The notes: a model not told the origin generated them from the sequence alone. 64,000 nt of DNA from Hyphomicrobiales bacterium (GCA_900468535.1 UBTY01000024.1:62001-126000); one strand, 5' to 3'. Shown: positions 17,101-25,024, numbered from the stretch's first letter. Translations and numbers: made by a program.

Positions 17101-19226
17101 CGAAGATCGGCCGGTTGGACATCTTGGAGGGCGCGAACATTTCGCTCATAGGCTGGATCGCGCTCGGCCGCAGCCTGCGCTGAGATGAGCTTGGTGCGGA
17201 CTGCCCCGGAAAGGTAGGCATCGGCCGTCTGCCAAGAGCTATCAGCCGGGTTGCGGAACACTTCCTCACCGAGATCGGCAATCACTGTGGAGACGTCGAT
17301 GTGCAGCAGTTCGGCGATATGATCGAGGTCGACATGGCCGCGCTCGTTGAGTACGACCGCCAGCGCGTCAGCCGCATTGGTGATGACAGGCGACATCGGC
17401 GGAGCGATCACACGGGTAGCGAATATCGGACCTGGCTTCGCCGTGTCGGTCTCCAGATCATAGTCCTCGATCGAGGCGACGAGCCAGCAATCCGGATCGT
17501 CGCGGAAGGGTGCAAGGTTAGGCTGGCGATGGGTCTCTTTCACGTCACCGGTCTCGGCATCCTCCTGGATCGAGACGGTCGTGTGGTTGATCGGCCCGAA
17601 AGCGCGCACGAAGCTCGACCAGGCGGTTCGCAGCCTGACCTGAAGATCGCGCCACGGACGATCGGCCTCCTGCGCCTTCAGCACTTCGCGAACGGCATCG
17701 CGGATCGGGATCAGCTTCGAAATGATCCGCACATGCTTCTCGGAAATCCCATCGCTCGAACTGCCTTTCCGGACCGTGACCGGCACGGCCGTGCCGTCGA
17801 GCGTCTGCATCAGGCCCTTCGACCGGTCGAGGAAGAAGCTGCCCTCCCGAACAGGCCCACCCTTCGGCTGCAGATCGACGATCTCGGCGAGTTCGTCTTC
17901 CAGATCGATATCGATCGGCGTCCGTTCGCCGTCATAGAGATCGGCCGGCAGCAAATCGATGGCAGCGGCGAGAGCCGTTTCGAGATCCTCTCCGGCGCGG
18001 GGAAGGCACGTGTAGGTCTCGCCGAACTGCCCGGAGGTTAGTGCGTGGGTGCCGAGTACGAAATCCGGGTTCCGGGCGAACCACCTGTTCACGCGGATTG
18101 CACTTTCGTCGTCGGTGGCGGGCCTGATCTCATCGACATCGAGCCACAGCTGGTCACCTTCCGGCTCGCTGAGCTTGCGCTTGCGGAAGAAGAGGATGTC
18201 GACGACGACATCGGTGCCGGCGTCACGGCGAAAGCTACCTTCGGGCAGTCTGATCGCCGCGACCAGGTCGGCCGACTTGGCGATATGCTCGCGGGCCGTC
18301 GCATCAGCCTTGTCCATCGTGCCGTGTGAGGTCACGAAGGCGGCGAGTGCGCCGGGCTTCAGGAGATCGATCGACCGGGCAATGAAATAGTCGTGCAAGC
18401 GAAGACCGAGCGATCGATAGGCTCGGTCCGAGCGGACGGAGCGATCGGAAAAGGGCGGGTTGCCGATGGCGAGATCGTAGATCGGCGCCAGATCGGTGCG
18501 AGCAAAGTCGCCCTTGATGATCCGGGCCTTCGGCTGCAGCAGGCCGACGATGCGGGCCGTGACCGGATCGAGTTCGACCCCGGTGACATAGGCAAAGTCG
18601 CGATAGGGCTCGGGCATCAGGGCTGGAAACAGGCCAGTGCCGATACCGGGTTCAAGCACCCGGCCGCCATGCCAGCCGAGTTTTGCGATCCCGGCCCAGA
18701 TTGCCCGGATGACGAACTCGGGCGTGAAGTGCGCATATTGGGTGCAGCGGGCCAGCGACGCATAGTCCGCTTCGGAGACGGCGCTTTCGAGCGAGGAGCC
18801 GAGATCGTCCCAGCCCTTGCGGAAATCGACCTCGCCCGGCCTCCGGAACATGCCATTGGCCAACTCTCCAGCGCCAAAGCCGGTGAAGCAGATGAGCTGC
18901 GCCTGCTCTTTGGGCGTTGCAGGCCGGTCCTGCTTTGTAACGCAGTCGGCAACGAGGATCGCCGCGACATTGGCGCGGGCGCGATCCTTCCAGGAGGGGC
19001 CAAGCTGGCGGTCGCCGTCGAGATAGAAATTTGCGCGAAGTCCTGCGCGCCGGGCAGGGGTGGCCGTGGCCGACCGTGCGGGTGTCGGTGCAGGCGGCAC
19101 TGGATCCGGATCGTCGTCATTAGCTGCCGTAGGGGAGAACCCACCGAAGGCGGTCACGCCCAGCCCGAGGCCTGAAGAAAGTGCGCTTGAGCGGAACATG
19201 TCGAAGGTGAAGGGATCGTTGCTCAT
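14136..19226 (-). CDS. giant fused N6-adenine-type DNA methyltransferase and superfamily II helicase
   Basis: A 1,696-residue protein from the ATG at 19226 (AAGGAGA upstream); the longer frame to 19466 is leader. Methyltransferase motif I is VLEPGIGTGLF (about 190-200) and the catalytic NPPF lies in AIGNPPFSDR (about 255-258). A helicase follows: Walker A AVGAGKT (about 890-896), DEAQ box in QIIVDEAQEF (about 1050), motif III-like LASGTPITNT and motif VI REGRIVRQGNQ. The tail has coiled-coil-like stretches around EADVARLERLRAAHEDD. Such methylase-helicase proteins are typical of conjugative and rhizobial plasmids and are thought to modify or protect plasmid DNA; the activity here is not proven. 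No separate specificity or nuclease gene is adjacent. Confidence 0.9.
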   Translation of the reverse strand: MSNDPFTFDMFRSSALSSGLGLGVTAFGGFSPTAANDDDPDPVPPAPTPARSATATPARRAGLRANFYLDGDRQLGPSWKDRARANVAAILVADCVTKQDRPATPKEQAQLICFTGFGAGELANGMFRRPGEVDFRKGWDDLGSSLESAVSEADYASLARCTQYAHFTPEFVIRAIWAGIAKLGWHGGRVLEPGIGTGLFPALMPEPYRDFAYVTGVELDPVTARIVGLLQPKARIIKGDFARTDLAPIYDLAIGNPPFSDRSVRSDRAYRSLGLRLHDYFIARSIDLLKPGALAAFVTSHGTMDKADATAREHIAKSADLVAAIRLPEGSFRRDAGTDVVVDILFFRKRKLSEPEGDQLWLDVDEIRPATDDESAIRVNRWFARNPDFVLGTHALTSGQFGETYTCLPRAGEDLETALAAAIDLLPADLYDGERTPIDIDLEDELAEIVDLQPKGGPVREGSFFLDRSKGLMQTLDGTAVPVTVRKGSSSDGISEKHVRIISKLIPIRDAVREVLKAQEADRPWRDLQVRLRTAWSSFVRAFGPINHTTVSIQEDAETGDVKETHRQPNLAPFRDDPDCWLVASIEDYDLETDTAKPGPIFATRVIAPPMSPVITNAADALAVVLNERGHVDLDHIAELLHIDVSTVIADLGEEVFRNPADSSWQTADAYLSGAVRTKLISAQAAAERDPAYERNVRALQDVQPADLRPSDITARLGAPWIPAADVVAFVKEKMEADIRIHHMPELGSWTVEARQLGYSATGTSEWGTSRRHAGDLLADALNSRVPQIFDVFKDADGEHRVLNVVDTEAARDKLQRIKQSFQDWVWTDPDRTDRLARDYNDRFNNIAPRKFDGSHLRLPGASGAFVLYGHQKRGIWRIIADGSTYLAHAVGAGKTMTMAAAIMEQRRLGLIAKAILVVPGHCLAQAAREFLALYPNARILVADETNFTKDKRARFLSRAATATWDAIIITHSAFRFIAVPSAFEQEMIQDELQLYEDLLTKVDSEDRVSRKRLERLKEGLQERLEGLATRKDDLLTISEIGVDQIIVDEAQEFRKLSFATNMSTLKGIDPNGSQRAWDLYVKSRYIETKNPGRALVLASGTPITNTLGEMYSIQRLLGHAALAERGLHEFDAWASCFGDTTTELEIQPSGKYKPVSRFASFVNVPELIAMFRSFADVVLPDDLRQYVKVPNLSTGRRQILTAKPTALFKTYQQMLDGRIKAIEKREGPAKPGDDILLSVITDGRHAAIDLRFVMPAADNETDNKLNLLVRNAHRIWQETGEAIYRRPDGKDFDIPGAAQMIFSDLGTINVEKSRGFSAYRFIRDELIRLGVPASQIAFMQDFKKTEAKQRLFGDVRAGKVRFLIGSSETMGTGVNAQLRLKALHHLDVPWLPSHIEQREGRIVRQGNQHDEVDIFAYATEGSLDASMWQNNERKARFIAAALSGDTSIRRLEDVGEGAANQFAMAKAIASGDERLMQKAGLEADVARLERLRAAHEDDQYAVRRQMRDAERDIEVATRRIGDIGQDIARLRSTAGDAFAMMVLGEEHTDRKEAGRALMKEILTLLQLQQDGAVHLATIGGFDLVYKGERFGQGDGYRFETLLQRTGAEYEIDLAITVTPLGAISRLEHAIGGFVEERLQYRLRLAEAERRLASYRSRDGSVFSFANDLKEKRQELRAIETQLAADPDYATIAATA

Positions 19227-19261
19227 GGAAATCTCCTTGGAAAGCAGACGTGCGCGATAGT

Positions 19262-19281
19262 CCGGTCGAACATTCGACCGG
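19262..19281 (-). promoter_or_regulatory. perfect hairpin between DUF1419 and methylase-helicase genes
   Basis: CCGGTCGAA (19262-19270), CA, TTCGACCGG (19273-19281): perfect 9-bp arms between the DUF1419 stop (19313) and the methylase-helicase ATG (19226). It may attenuate read-through or form part of the leader. Confidence 0.6.
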
Positions 19282-19312
19282 CTGCGGCGCCGATTTGCGG
19301 GTTTATTCTGGC

Positions 19313-19918
19313 TCAGGCGGTCAGGGTGGAGGGGAGGTGGCGCAGATGCACCGGAAGCTTGGCGGCGATCTCGTCGCCAGTCAGCGTGTCGAGCAGTTTC
19401 AGGAAGCTGCCCTCTTTGCCGCCATAGAGCATGACCGTGCGATGACCTTGCATCGGCTTTGGCCAACGGTCGCCGGCATAGCCGCGATATTCTGCGACGG
19501 TGGTGCTCCAGATATGCTCGAGCCGCTCTTCGCGGTTCATAGCCCTGACCGGTCGGCTCTCGCGGTCAATGATCGCGGTGCGCATTGTCTCGACGGAAGT
19601 CGGATCAGACAGGTCGCAGTAGGCGTGGAAGTGACGGACCGCACCATCGATCAGGATGGCGTAGAAGACCGACGTCACCGACCCGGTCATGAACTCGCGC
19701 ATAGCGAAGATTGGCCCACGCATCCACAGCGGCGGCAGGATATCGAGCATATAGGTGTAGGAATGTTCTTCGATCTCGAACCATTCGCCGGCGTAGACGC
19801 CGGTCTGGTCACCATCGAAGCGGTTGGGGCGATCACAATGTCGGTCGAACATCCTGAACATGTCCGAGCGCTTGGCAACGCCTTGGAATATTTTGCGGGG
19901 GAGGCTTGTCGAGGTCAT
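19313..19918 (-). CDS. DUF1419 family protein
   Basis: A 201-residue protein starting MTSTSLPRKIFQGVAKRSDM, with the family's aromatic-rich core (GEWFEIEEHSYTYMLDILPP, then WMRGPIFAMREFMTG). DUF1419 is found mainly on rhizobial plasmids; the function is unknown. The ATG at 19918 has AGAAGGA 9-15 nt upstream, inside the leader shared with the parB-like gene. It lies between Toprim and the methylase-helicase in one minus-strand run, with an 86-bp gap to the latter that holds a perfect hairpin. Confidence 0.8.
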   Translation of the reverse strand: MTSTSLPRKIFQGVAKRSDMFRMFDRHCDRPNRFDGDQTGVYAGEWFEIEEHSYTYMLDILPPLWMRGPIFAMREFMTGSVTSVFYAILIDGAVRHFHAYCDLSDPTSVETMRTAIIDRESRPVRAMNREERLEHIWSTTVAEYRGYAGDRWPKPMQGHRTVMLYGGKEGSFLKLLDTLTGDEIAAKLPVHLRHLPSTLTA

Positions 19919-19926
19919 CTGCTTGA

Positions 19927-19989
19927 TCCTTCTGGGTTGTGGACCTGAAGCGGCGGCACTCATTACAACCTCGCCGTTCTCTTCAGTCC
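19927..19989 (-). promoter_or_regulatory. structured leader of the DUF1419 gene
   Basis: On the mRNA, GGACTGAAG (19989-19981) pairs with CTTCAGGTCC (19950-19941) with one bulge, and an inner CGGCG/CGCCG stem extends it. The hairpin ends in GGTCC and runs straight into the 19-nt block (19945-19927) shared with the parB-like gene. Confidence 0.55.
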
Positions 19990-19993
19990 TTCA

Positions 19994-21019
19994 TCACCCC
20001 TCCCGTGGTGCCGGCCTCGTGTCCGGGCGGGTCAAGGGCCGGCCCTGGCCGGGCGAAGCTTCCCTTGATGCGGCCGGCGCGCATGCGGCAGGCCTTATCT
20101 TCTTCTCCGTTTTCTTTTCTCGATTTTCCTTTTCACTGTCCTGCAGAACATCGTTCCAATCGTCAGCCGGCGGCCTGAGACGTAGCCAGTCGCAGCCAGA
20201 CGCTTCCGCGATTACACGCAGCCTCTCTGCATAGGCATCGCCTTGGGAATTGGCATCGGTGGCGGCGACGAGACTGGTTCCCGGGCGGGCCGCCAGCGCG
20301 GCAAGCGCTGCGTCCGTCGCGGGAGACCATCCGCCGCCTGTACTGAGATAAAGGGTTGTCTCACGCGGGCCTTCCAGCGCCGCGAGGCTCATCGCATCAA
20401 TCGCGGCTTCGGTGACGCAGATCCGAGGCGCGTCGGTTGGACCGAGCCGGAAAAGGGTCTTGGAGCCACCGGTGGAGAACCCCCGCCATTCGGGACCGCG
20501 CTCCTCCCACCCGGCGACGACGCCGTTGCGGTCGACGTGGGCGGCCCACATGCTACCCAAGGGTCCCTCCCTCAAAACACCTTCCCGGATTGCCTGCCGC
20601 ACAATGGCCGTCGGGATCCAGCGCGCCCCGCAGAGGTAGCGCCAGGCACCGGATCCGGGCGAGGGTACTCGCCGGCGTCGCCAACGGTCACCAATGTCCG
20701 CGTTCAAGATTAACGACGGAAGCGAGCGCCATTCCGGTCGGGACAGTCGAAATCCGACAAGCGATGCAACAGTCTCCGCCGCGACCGGGAACAGGATGCT
20801 ATCGAGAGCCATGGCAAGGCTGAAGACATCACCTTTCTCGTCGCTCAGCGGATCGAACCAGCCTCGACCGTCATGGGTCACAATAATGATGTTACGGCCA
20901 AGCCGGTATTTCACGGCACGGCGTGTGCTTTCCTTCATATCGACTTCGTAGCCGGCCCACTCGAGTAGGGCCTCGCAGCTGACGTTGGCGCGCAGCGCCT
21001 CCAATTCTTCTCTTTTCAT
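19994..21019 (-). CDS. Toprim-domain protein (plasmid primase-like)
   Basis: A 341-residue protein from ATG 21019. The N-terminal region MKREELEALRANVSCEALLE plus a DUF3991-like segment (WRYLCGARWIPTAIVRQAI) leads into a Toprim domain around PRICVTEAAIDAMSLAALEG (the conserved Glu, about residue 225) and SLVAATDANSQGDAYAERL (the DxD-like Asp pair is D-A-N, so it deviates). Toprim proteins of this kind are primase or TraC-like plasmid proteins acting on single-stranded DNA after transfer; a catalytic zinc-finger primase part is absent here. The Lys/Arg-rich tail overlaps the DUF1419 leader. Its own leader has a 6-bp hairpin at 21029-21043. Confidence 0.82.
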   Translation of the reverse strand: MKREELEALRANVSCEALLEWAGYEVDMKESTRRAVKYRLGRNIIIVTHDGRGWFDPLSDEKGDVFSLAMALDSILFPVAAETVASLVGFRLSRPEWRSLPSLILNADIGDRWRRRRVPSPGSGAWRYLCGARWIPTAIVRQAIREGVLREGPLGSMWAAHVDRNGVVAGWEERGPEWRGFSTGGSKTLFRLGPTDAPRICVTEAAIDAMSLAALEGPRETTLYLSTGGGWSPATDAALAALAARPGTSLVAATDANSQGDAYAERLRVIAEASGCDWLRLRPPADDWNDVLQDSEKENREKKTEKKIRPAACAPAASREASPGQGRPLTRPDTRPAPREG

Positions 21020-21028
21020 TTTCTCTTC

Positions 21029-21043
21029 GGTCGCAGCGCGACC
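21029..21043 (-). promoter_or_regulatory. leader hairpin of the Toprim gene
   Basis: GGTCGC (21029-21034), AGC, GCGACC (21038-21043): a 6-bp stem with a 3-nt loop, 10 nt upstream of the ATG and touching the GAAGAG ribosome-binding site. A second stem (GCGGGC/GCCCGC) lies farther upstream near 21070-21090. Confidence 0.5.
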
Positions 21044-21200
21044 CTCCCTTTTTTCCTTCCTGCAATTCTGCGGGCACAATTCCGCCCGCCGCGAAGAACG
21101 GAGGGGGCAAGGGCGCGGCAATCAAGGTGCAAATCTGCACCGGCCGCGGCAAAGCTTCCCTTGCGGCCGACAGGGCGCCAGCGGCAGGAGCATGCGGGTC

Positions 21201-21377
21201 TCAATGAGACCCGCGAGGGAAATACTCGTGCACGATCTCCAGATCGTCTTCCTCATCGAGTTCGTCGGACGGAAGGACGCCGAATTCGTTTCCTGATTTG
21301 AAGAGGGTGATCGGGACCATCAGGTCGTTGCAGAGGTGGAAGGCGTGGGACTGGGCGAGGGAAAGATCGTGTGCCAT
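21201..21377 (-). CDS. small acidic hypothetical protein (58 aa)
   Basis: MAHDLSLAQSHAFHLCNDLM, then FGVLPSDELDEEDDLEIVHE: a 58-residue acidic soluble protein whose composition looks conserved. The inner ATG at 21377 has GGAG 8-11 nt upstream; another ATG at 21392 lacks one. It lies upstream of Toprim in the same direction. Similar short proteins occur in rhizobial plasmid blocks as far as I recall. No function is assigned. Confidence 0.62.
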   Translation of the reverse strand: MAHDLSLAQSHAFHLCNDLMVPITLFKSGNEFGVLPSDELDEEDDLEIVHEYFPRGSH

Positions 21378-21709
21378 GTTCGCGTGCTCCATCGGAAGCG
21401 GGCCAATTCCCGCTGATGGCACCTCAAAGGAACAGGGACGGTCGCGATCACCGCGAAGACAAAGGCGGAGCGGCGGCAGCTTGCTAGCCGACCCCTTGAG
21501 GGTTGATCGACGGAGATCCGGACCTGGTCCAGGACGCCATCAAAAGAAGCGGGATTGGGTTGCTCTCGTTGCTGCATGGACCCGGCGAATTGATGCCGCG
21601 TGCGGGCCTAGCTTTCATTCACTAAACGAGACACCAATGCTGGCTCTTAGAGCAGCCCGGGTTGGCGGAGGCCAGATGTATGCCTCCCCCGCATGACGCC
21701 GCGATGCAA
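21378..21709. other. intergenic region with a leader hairpin
   Basis: About 330 bp without a gene. AGCGGG (21397-21402) and CCCGCT (21409-21414) form a hairpin about 20 nt upstream of the small gene's ATG, in the same position relative to the ribosome-binding site as in its neighbours. Nothing else is recognised. Confidence 0.45.
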
Positions 21710-22084
21710 TTATGCCTTCAATGCTTGAAGTTCCGCTGCTCTCAGTTGCTTCCTATCACCTGAGTATGCAGCGACCCTAGTAAGAAGCGGGGGAGTAAAC
21801 GCTACTTCCTCGAAGGTCACGGGCGCGTTGTACATCGACGGCGCACAGATATTCGCCCATTTCACCTCACGCGAGGTTACAGATGGCGGGGCAGCCTGAA
21901 AAAACATCGCGAGGACCATCAGGATGAAGGCCAGCAATAGCATGGCAATCGAAATTGTGTCGACCAAGAGATTCTCCAAGGGCAACTGGTAGGCAAAAGC
22001 TGTGAGACACACGACAACGACCAACGGTGTCATCGCCCACCAAGTCATCGGTGATCTGAGAACGTAACGCAGTGCCGGATCCAT
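21710..22084 (-). CDS. hypothetical two-helix membrane protein (124 aa)
   Basis: MDPALRYVLRSPMTWWAM is followed by two hydrophobic segments (TPLVVVVCLTAFAY and ISIAMLLLAFILMVLAMFF) and a soluble C-terminal tail (about 65-124). GGGGATAAAC directly precedes the ATG at 22084; an in-frame TTG at 22096 is less likely. No family is recognised. It marks the right edge of the plasmid-type block, next to the decayed insertion elements. Confidence 0.6.
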   Translation of the reverse strand: MDPALRYVLRSPMTWWAMTPLVVVVCLTAFAYQLPLENLLVDTISIAMLLLAFILMVLAMFFQAAPPSVTSREVKWANICAPSMYNAPVTFEEVAFTPPLLTRVAAYSGDRKQLRAAELQALKA

Positions 22085-22321
22085 GTTTATCCCCAACTTC
22101 CATGTGCATGAACGCCGACTGTATCTTCAGCAGGCGAACTAAGAATCGTCGTGGTGACATCGCCAGGTAGGATTTGCAGCGGACCAAAGCCGGACGATTG
22201 GAAAAGCTAACCCAACATGCGGGATATGCCAACGTCTCCAAAGTGAAGCGATTTACATCATTGGCATATCGCACTTCGAAATAGAATGTACCCCGCTACA
22301 ATCACTGTCAAAGCTGATTAG

Positions 22322-22731
22322 GGATGCGCCGCCGCCGGCCAGTTAGAGATGCGACACTTAGGTCGTTCTGGCTCTGACGGGTCAGCCCCGATCTGACCGG
22401 CTGATCCGGTTGCAAGATCAGATCGGAGCGGGTGAAGAAGTCCCCTTCGGCTTTAGCTTCGAGACAATGCATCCCTCAGGTCATTCCGCCGCTTCCATCC
22501 GCGTCAGCGCCTTCTGCCTTTTGGCAATCACCTCCGGATCGTTCAAGTAATCCGTCCGCCGACCGGGCTTGCGACCACGCTTCTGGTAGCCATTGCTCGT
22601 GCTACCATCCGGTATCTCAAACATATGATCTGTTGACCGGTGCGGCGAGGGCCGCTCTTACTGCGCTGCAGTTCACGTCCTGCCTGTAGCTCAGCGACGA
22701 TCGAAAGCATGTCGTCCAGACGCTTGTTCTA
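22322..22731 (-). mobile_element. truncated remnant of an ISNCY-type insertion element
   Basis: The minus-strand frame reads NKRLDDMLSIVAELQ, then GYQKRGRKPGRRTDYLNDPE and a stop. This matches the last 60-70 residues of the intact transposase at 23561-24934 (NKRLGDILAYIKE, GYKPRGRKPGPRTDYMNDPK). The 50-60 bp after the stop (from about 22381) also match the end of the intact element. Homology stops abruptly near 22731, where an IS66 remnant begins. The outer end near 22322-22345 (AGTTAGAGATGCGAC) is related to, but different from, the intact element's end, so this is a sister element. Confidence 0.75.
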
Positions 22732-22741
22732 GACGACTTCG

Positions 22742-22987
22742 GGTCTGTGGCTATGTCTGGAAGATAACCTCAAACGCCTGCAGCAAAAATCCGGGACGGC
22801 GGAGTCGATTGACTATGCGTGTTCACGTTGGAAAGCGCTTTTCCGATTTCCTTATGACGGCAGTATCGAGCTCGCAAAGCGCAACGGTCTTGATCCCGAA
22901 GCCTGCCTAAGCGACGTTCTTACCCGAACCGCAAATCGTCCAATCAGTTTGGTTGAGGATCTGCTGGCTTGGAACTTAGGCTCATGA
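22742..22987 (+). pseudogene. C-terminal remnant of an IS66-family transposase (TnpC)
   Basis: The plus-strand frame reads LWLEDNL-like sequence (here LWLCLEDNLKRLQQKSGTAE), then ALFRFPYDGSIEL joined directly to NGLDPEACLSDVLTR and DLLAWN before a TGA at 22985. These are two known parts of IS66 TnpC. The part normally between them (the segment with NTVERSIRP) is missing, so there is an internal deletion. No start codon context exists. It abuts the ISNCY-type stub at about 22731. Confidence 0.75.
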
Positions 22988-23384
22988 CAACCGAATTTGA
23001 TCGTGTTACATCAAATAGGCGGCCTGCCAAAAGGTACGGGTGGAGCACCGTGAGCCAGCGCATCTGACCAATGCGTCATTACCGACAGCCTGATGTGGTG
23101 TCAGGACGGACCAGGCTCGGGCCGTTACTTCTCTCTACAGACGACTTAGACCAAATCGCCTTATAACAGAGTGGGCGTGGTTGGTAATCGTCTTCCATCG
23201 CCATGCTCGGAAAAGCCTAACCGGACGCTTACAGTCGGTGAGCCTGAATGACAGCGGCCGCTATGCATTCGAGATTCTCGACGGGAACAGCAGGTCACTT
23301 TCGGTACCCTCTTTGGTGTCAGACTAGGTCTCAGCTAGAGCGACAACCTTCCCCGAAACACAAAGCCGTAATATGGCGCCACTT
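22988..23384. other. non-coding, presumed decayed mobile DNA
   Basis: About 400 bp between the IS66 stub and the intact element. The first part probably belongs to the IS66 end. I see no gene or clear repeat in the rest. Confidence 0.35.
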
Positions 23385-25019
23385 TGTGGCGGGAGAGTTG
23401 GAATGTCCGGCGGTTTGCAAGGTAGAAATGTCCGCGTGGTCATCACACGGCACAACGGTCAGCCCCGATCTGAGCGGCTGATCCCGGTTGCAAGATCAGG
23501 TCGGGGCGGGTGGTAAATACACCTCTTCGGCTTTAGCTTTGAGATCTTCCGATTGGCCATTCACTCTGCAGCTTGCTGTCTCAACAGCGCTTTCTTGCGA
23601 CGCGCAATAACCTTCGGGTCGTTCATATAATCGGTCCGCGGACCCGGTTTGCGGCCCCGAGGTTTGTAGCCGATCTTCTCGCTGTTGCTCTTTACGACCG
23701 GATTCACCTGCTGGTCTTGGCGCTCCTTGATATAAGCCAGGATATCACCGAGCCGCTTGTTCTCGGTGATCGCTGCATGCGTCACCCGCTGGTCCTTGTC
23801 GAACACCGTATAGGCCAGAGAATAGCCTCTCCAACGCACGTCCAGTCGACCGTCCGCATAGGCATAGGTCTCGACATAGCGACCCACCAGACCGCGCGTC
23901 ACCTCGGTCTCTTCCAGCATGATCCGCTTGCGCTCGAACGAAAACGTCAGCTGCGATCCGACATAGCGCTGCTCGCGCTTGCACAGGATCTCCGTCAACC
24001 GATCCGGCGCCAGGTTGAGCGGCCGATGCAGATCTTCCGAACGGGCAGGGGTGACCGCAAAGCGCTGGTTGTAGTCCTCCATGAAGCCCGGCAAGAACAC
24101 ATTGCCGGCCTCCATGCTGTCGATGCCGCAAAGCCTGAGCTCCTTGACCAGGCGGTCCTGCAGCGTCCGGTTCATGTGCTCGACACGGCCCTTCGCCTGG
24201 CTCGAATTTGCGCAGAGGATCTCGATGTTTAGCTCGCAAAGCGCACGCCCGAACTGGGTCATGCCCTGGCCGCCTTTGGCATCCTTCTTCGCCACCCGGA
24301 ACACCGAATGCTTGTCCGAATAAAAGGCAATCGGTGCGCCGTGACGGTGGAGATAGAGCTCCAGCGCCTCGAAGTAGGTGAAGGCACTTTCCGAGCGCAC
24401 GAAACGCAACTGCATCAGCCTGCCGGTCGCATCGTCGACAAACACCAGCAGCGAGCAAGGCGGTCCGCGATCCTCGAACCAGCGATGCTCCGATCCGTCG
24501 ATCTGCACCAGCTCGCCATAAGCTTCGCGCCGCAGCCGCGGCTGATGAAACGTCCGCCGCTGCTTGGCCGACAGCCACAGTCCAGCATCGACCATCCAAC
24601 CGCGCACCGTCTCACGCGACACCCGCAAGCCATCGCGCTCAGCCAACTTCTCCGTCGCCAACGTCGGACCGAAATCCGCATAACGTTCGCGAACCAGCGT
24701 CATCGCATAATCGCGAACCCCGTCGCTGATCCGATTGTTTGATGGACGTCCGATCGCCTTGTGCCGGATCGACGCCGCGCCGCCAGTTCGCATCCGTTCC
24801 AGCAACCGACGCACCTGGCGCTCGCTCAAGTCAAGCACATGAGCCGCTGACACAATGCTCATCCGGCCAGCCATCACCTTCGACAAAATCTCGATCCGCT
24901 GCAGATCGCGCTCGCTCATCGCTATCAATCCCATCTGCAAACTCCCAGGCATCATCCAGACCCGGGGAGTGTGACATTCCAACTTTGCAGAAACAGGACA
25001 TTCTAACTTTGCGGCTACA
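23385..25019 (-). mobile_element. complete ISNCY-type insertion sequence with 5-bp target duplication
   Basis: The element is 1,635 bp. Its left end (from TGTGGCGGG, 23385) and the reverse complement of its right end (from TGTAGCCGC, ending 25019) align over about 50 bp. Each carries two copies of a word like AGTTnGAATGTCC spaced about 23 bp apart, typical of transposase-binding sites. The pentamer CACTT occurs immediately outside both ends (23380-23384 and 25020-25024), as expected for a target duplication. It contains a single intact transposase gene. Confidence 0.82.
23561..24934 (-). CDS. ISNCY-family transposase (DDE integrase core)
   Basis: 457 residues from MGLIAMSERDL (ATG 24934, GGGAG just upstream); the open frame extends to 25066, outside the element. 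An N-terminal helix-turn-helix region (AAHVLDLSERQVRRLLERM) is followed by an integrase core: first acidic residue in LVQIDGSEHRWF, second in AFYSDKHSVFR, Glu in QAKGRVEHMNRTL. The C-terminus is basic (GRKPGPRTDYMNDP, RRKKALL). It appears intact. A truncated relative lies at 22322-22731. Confidence 0.9.
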   Translation of the reverse strand: MGLIAMSERDLQRIEILSKVMAGRMSIVSAAHVLDLSERQVRRLLERMRTGGAASIRHKAIGRPSNNRISDGVRDYAMTLVRERYADFGPTLATEKLAERDGLRVSRETVRGWMVDAGLWLSAKQRRTFHQPRLRREAYGELVQIDGSEHRWFEDRGPPCSLLVFVDDATGRLMQLRFVRSESAFTYFEALELYLHRHGAPIAFYSDKHSVFRVAKKDAKGGQGMTQFGRALCELNIEILCANSSQAKGRVEHMNRTLQDRLVKELRLCGIDSMEAGNVFLPGFMEDYNQRFAVTPARSEDLHRPLNLAPDRLTEILCKREQRYVGSQLTFSFERKRIMLEETEVTRGLVGRYVETYAYADGRLDVRWRGYSLAYTVFDKDQRVTHAAITENKRLGDILAYIKERQDQQVNPVVKSNSEKIGYKPRGRKPGPRTDYMNDPKVIARRKKALLRQQAAE

Positions 25020-25024
25020 CACTT

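Noticed and set aside
14502..18041. several 240-260-residue plus-strand frames opposite the methylase-helicase
   Set aside because: High-GC shadow frames; no motifs.
14136..21019. DISARM- or BREX-like phage-defence island
   Set aside because: The methylase-helicase is suggestive, but no DrmA/B, PglX/PglZ or nuclease genes are present; neighbours are plasmid-type.
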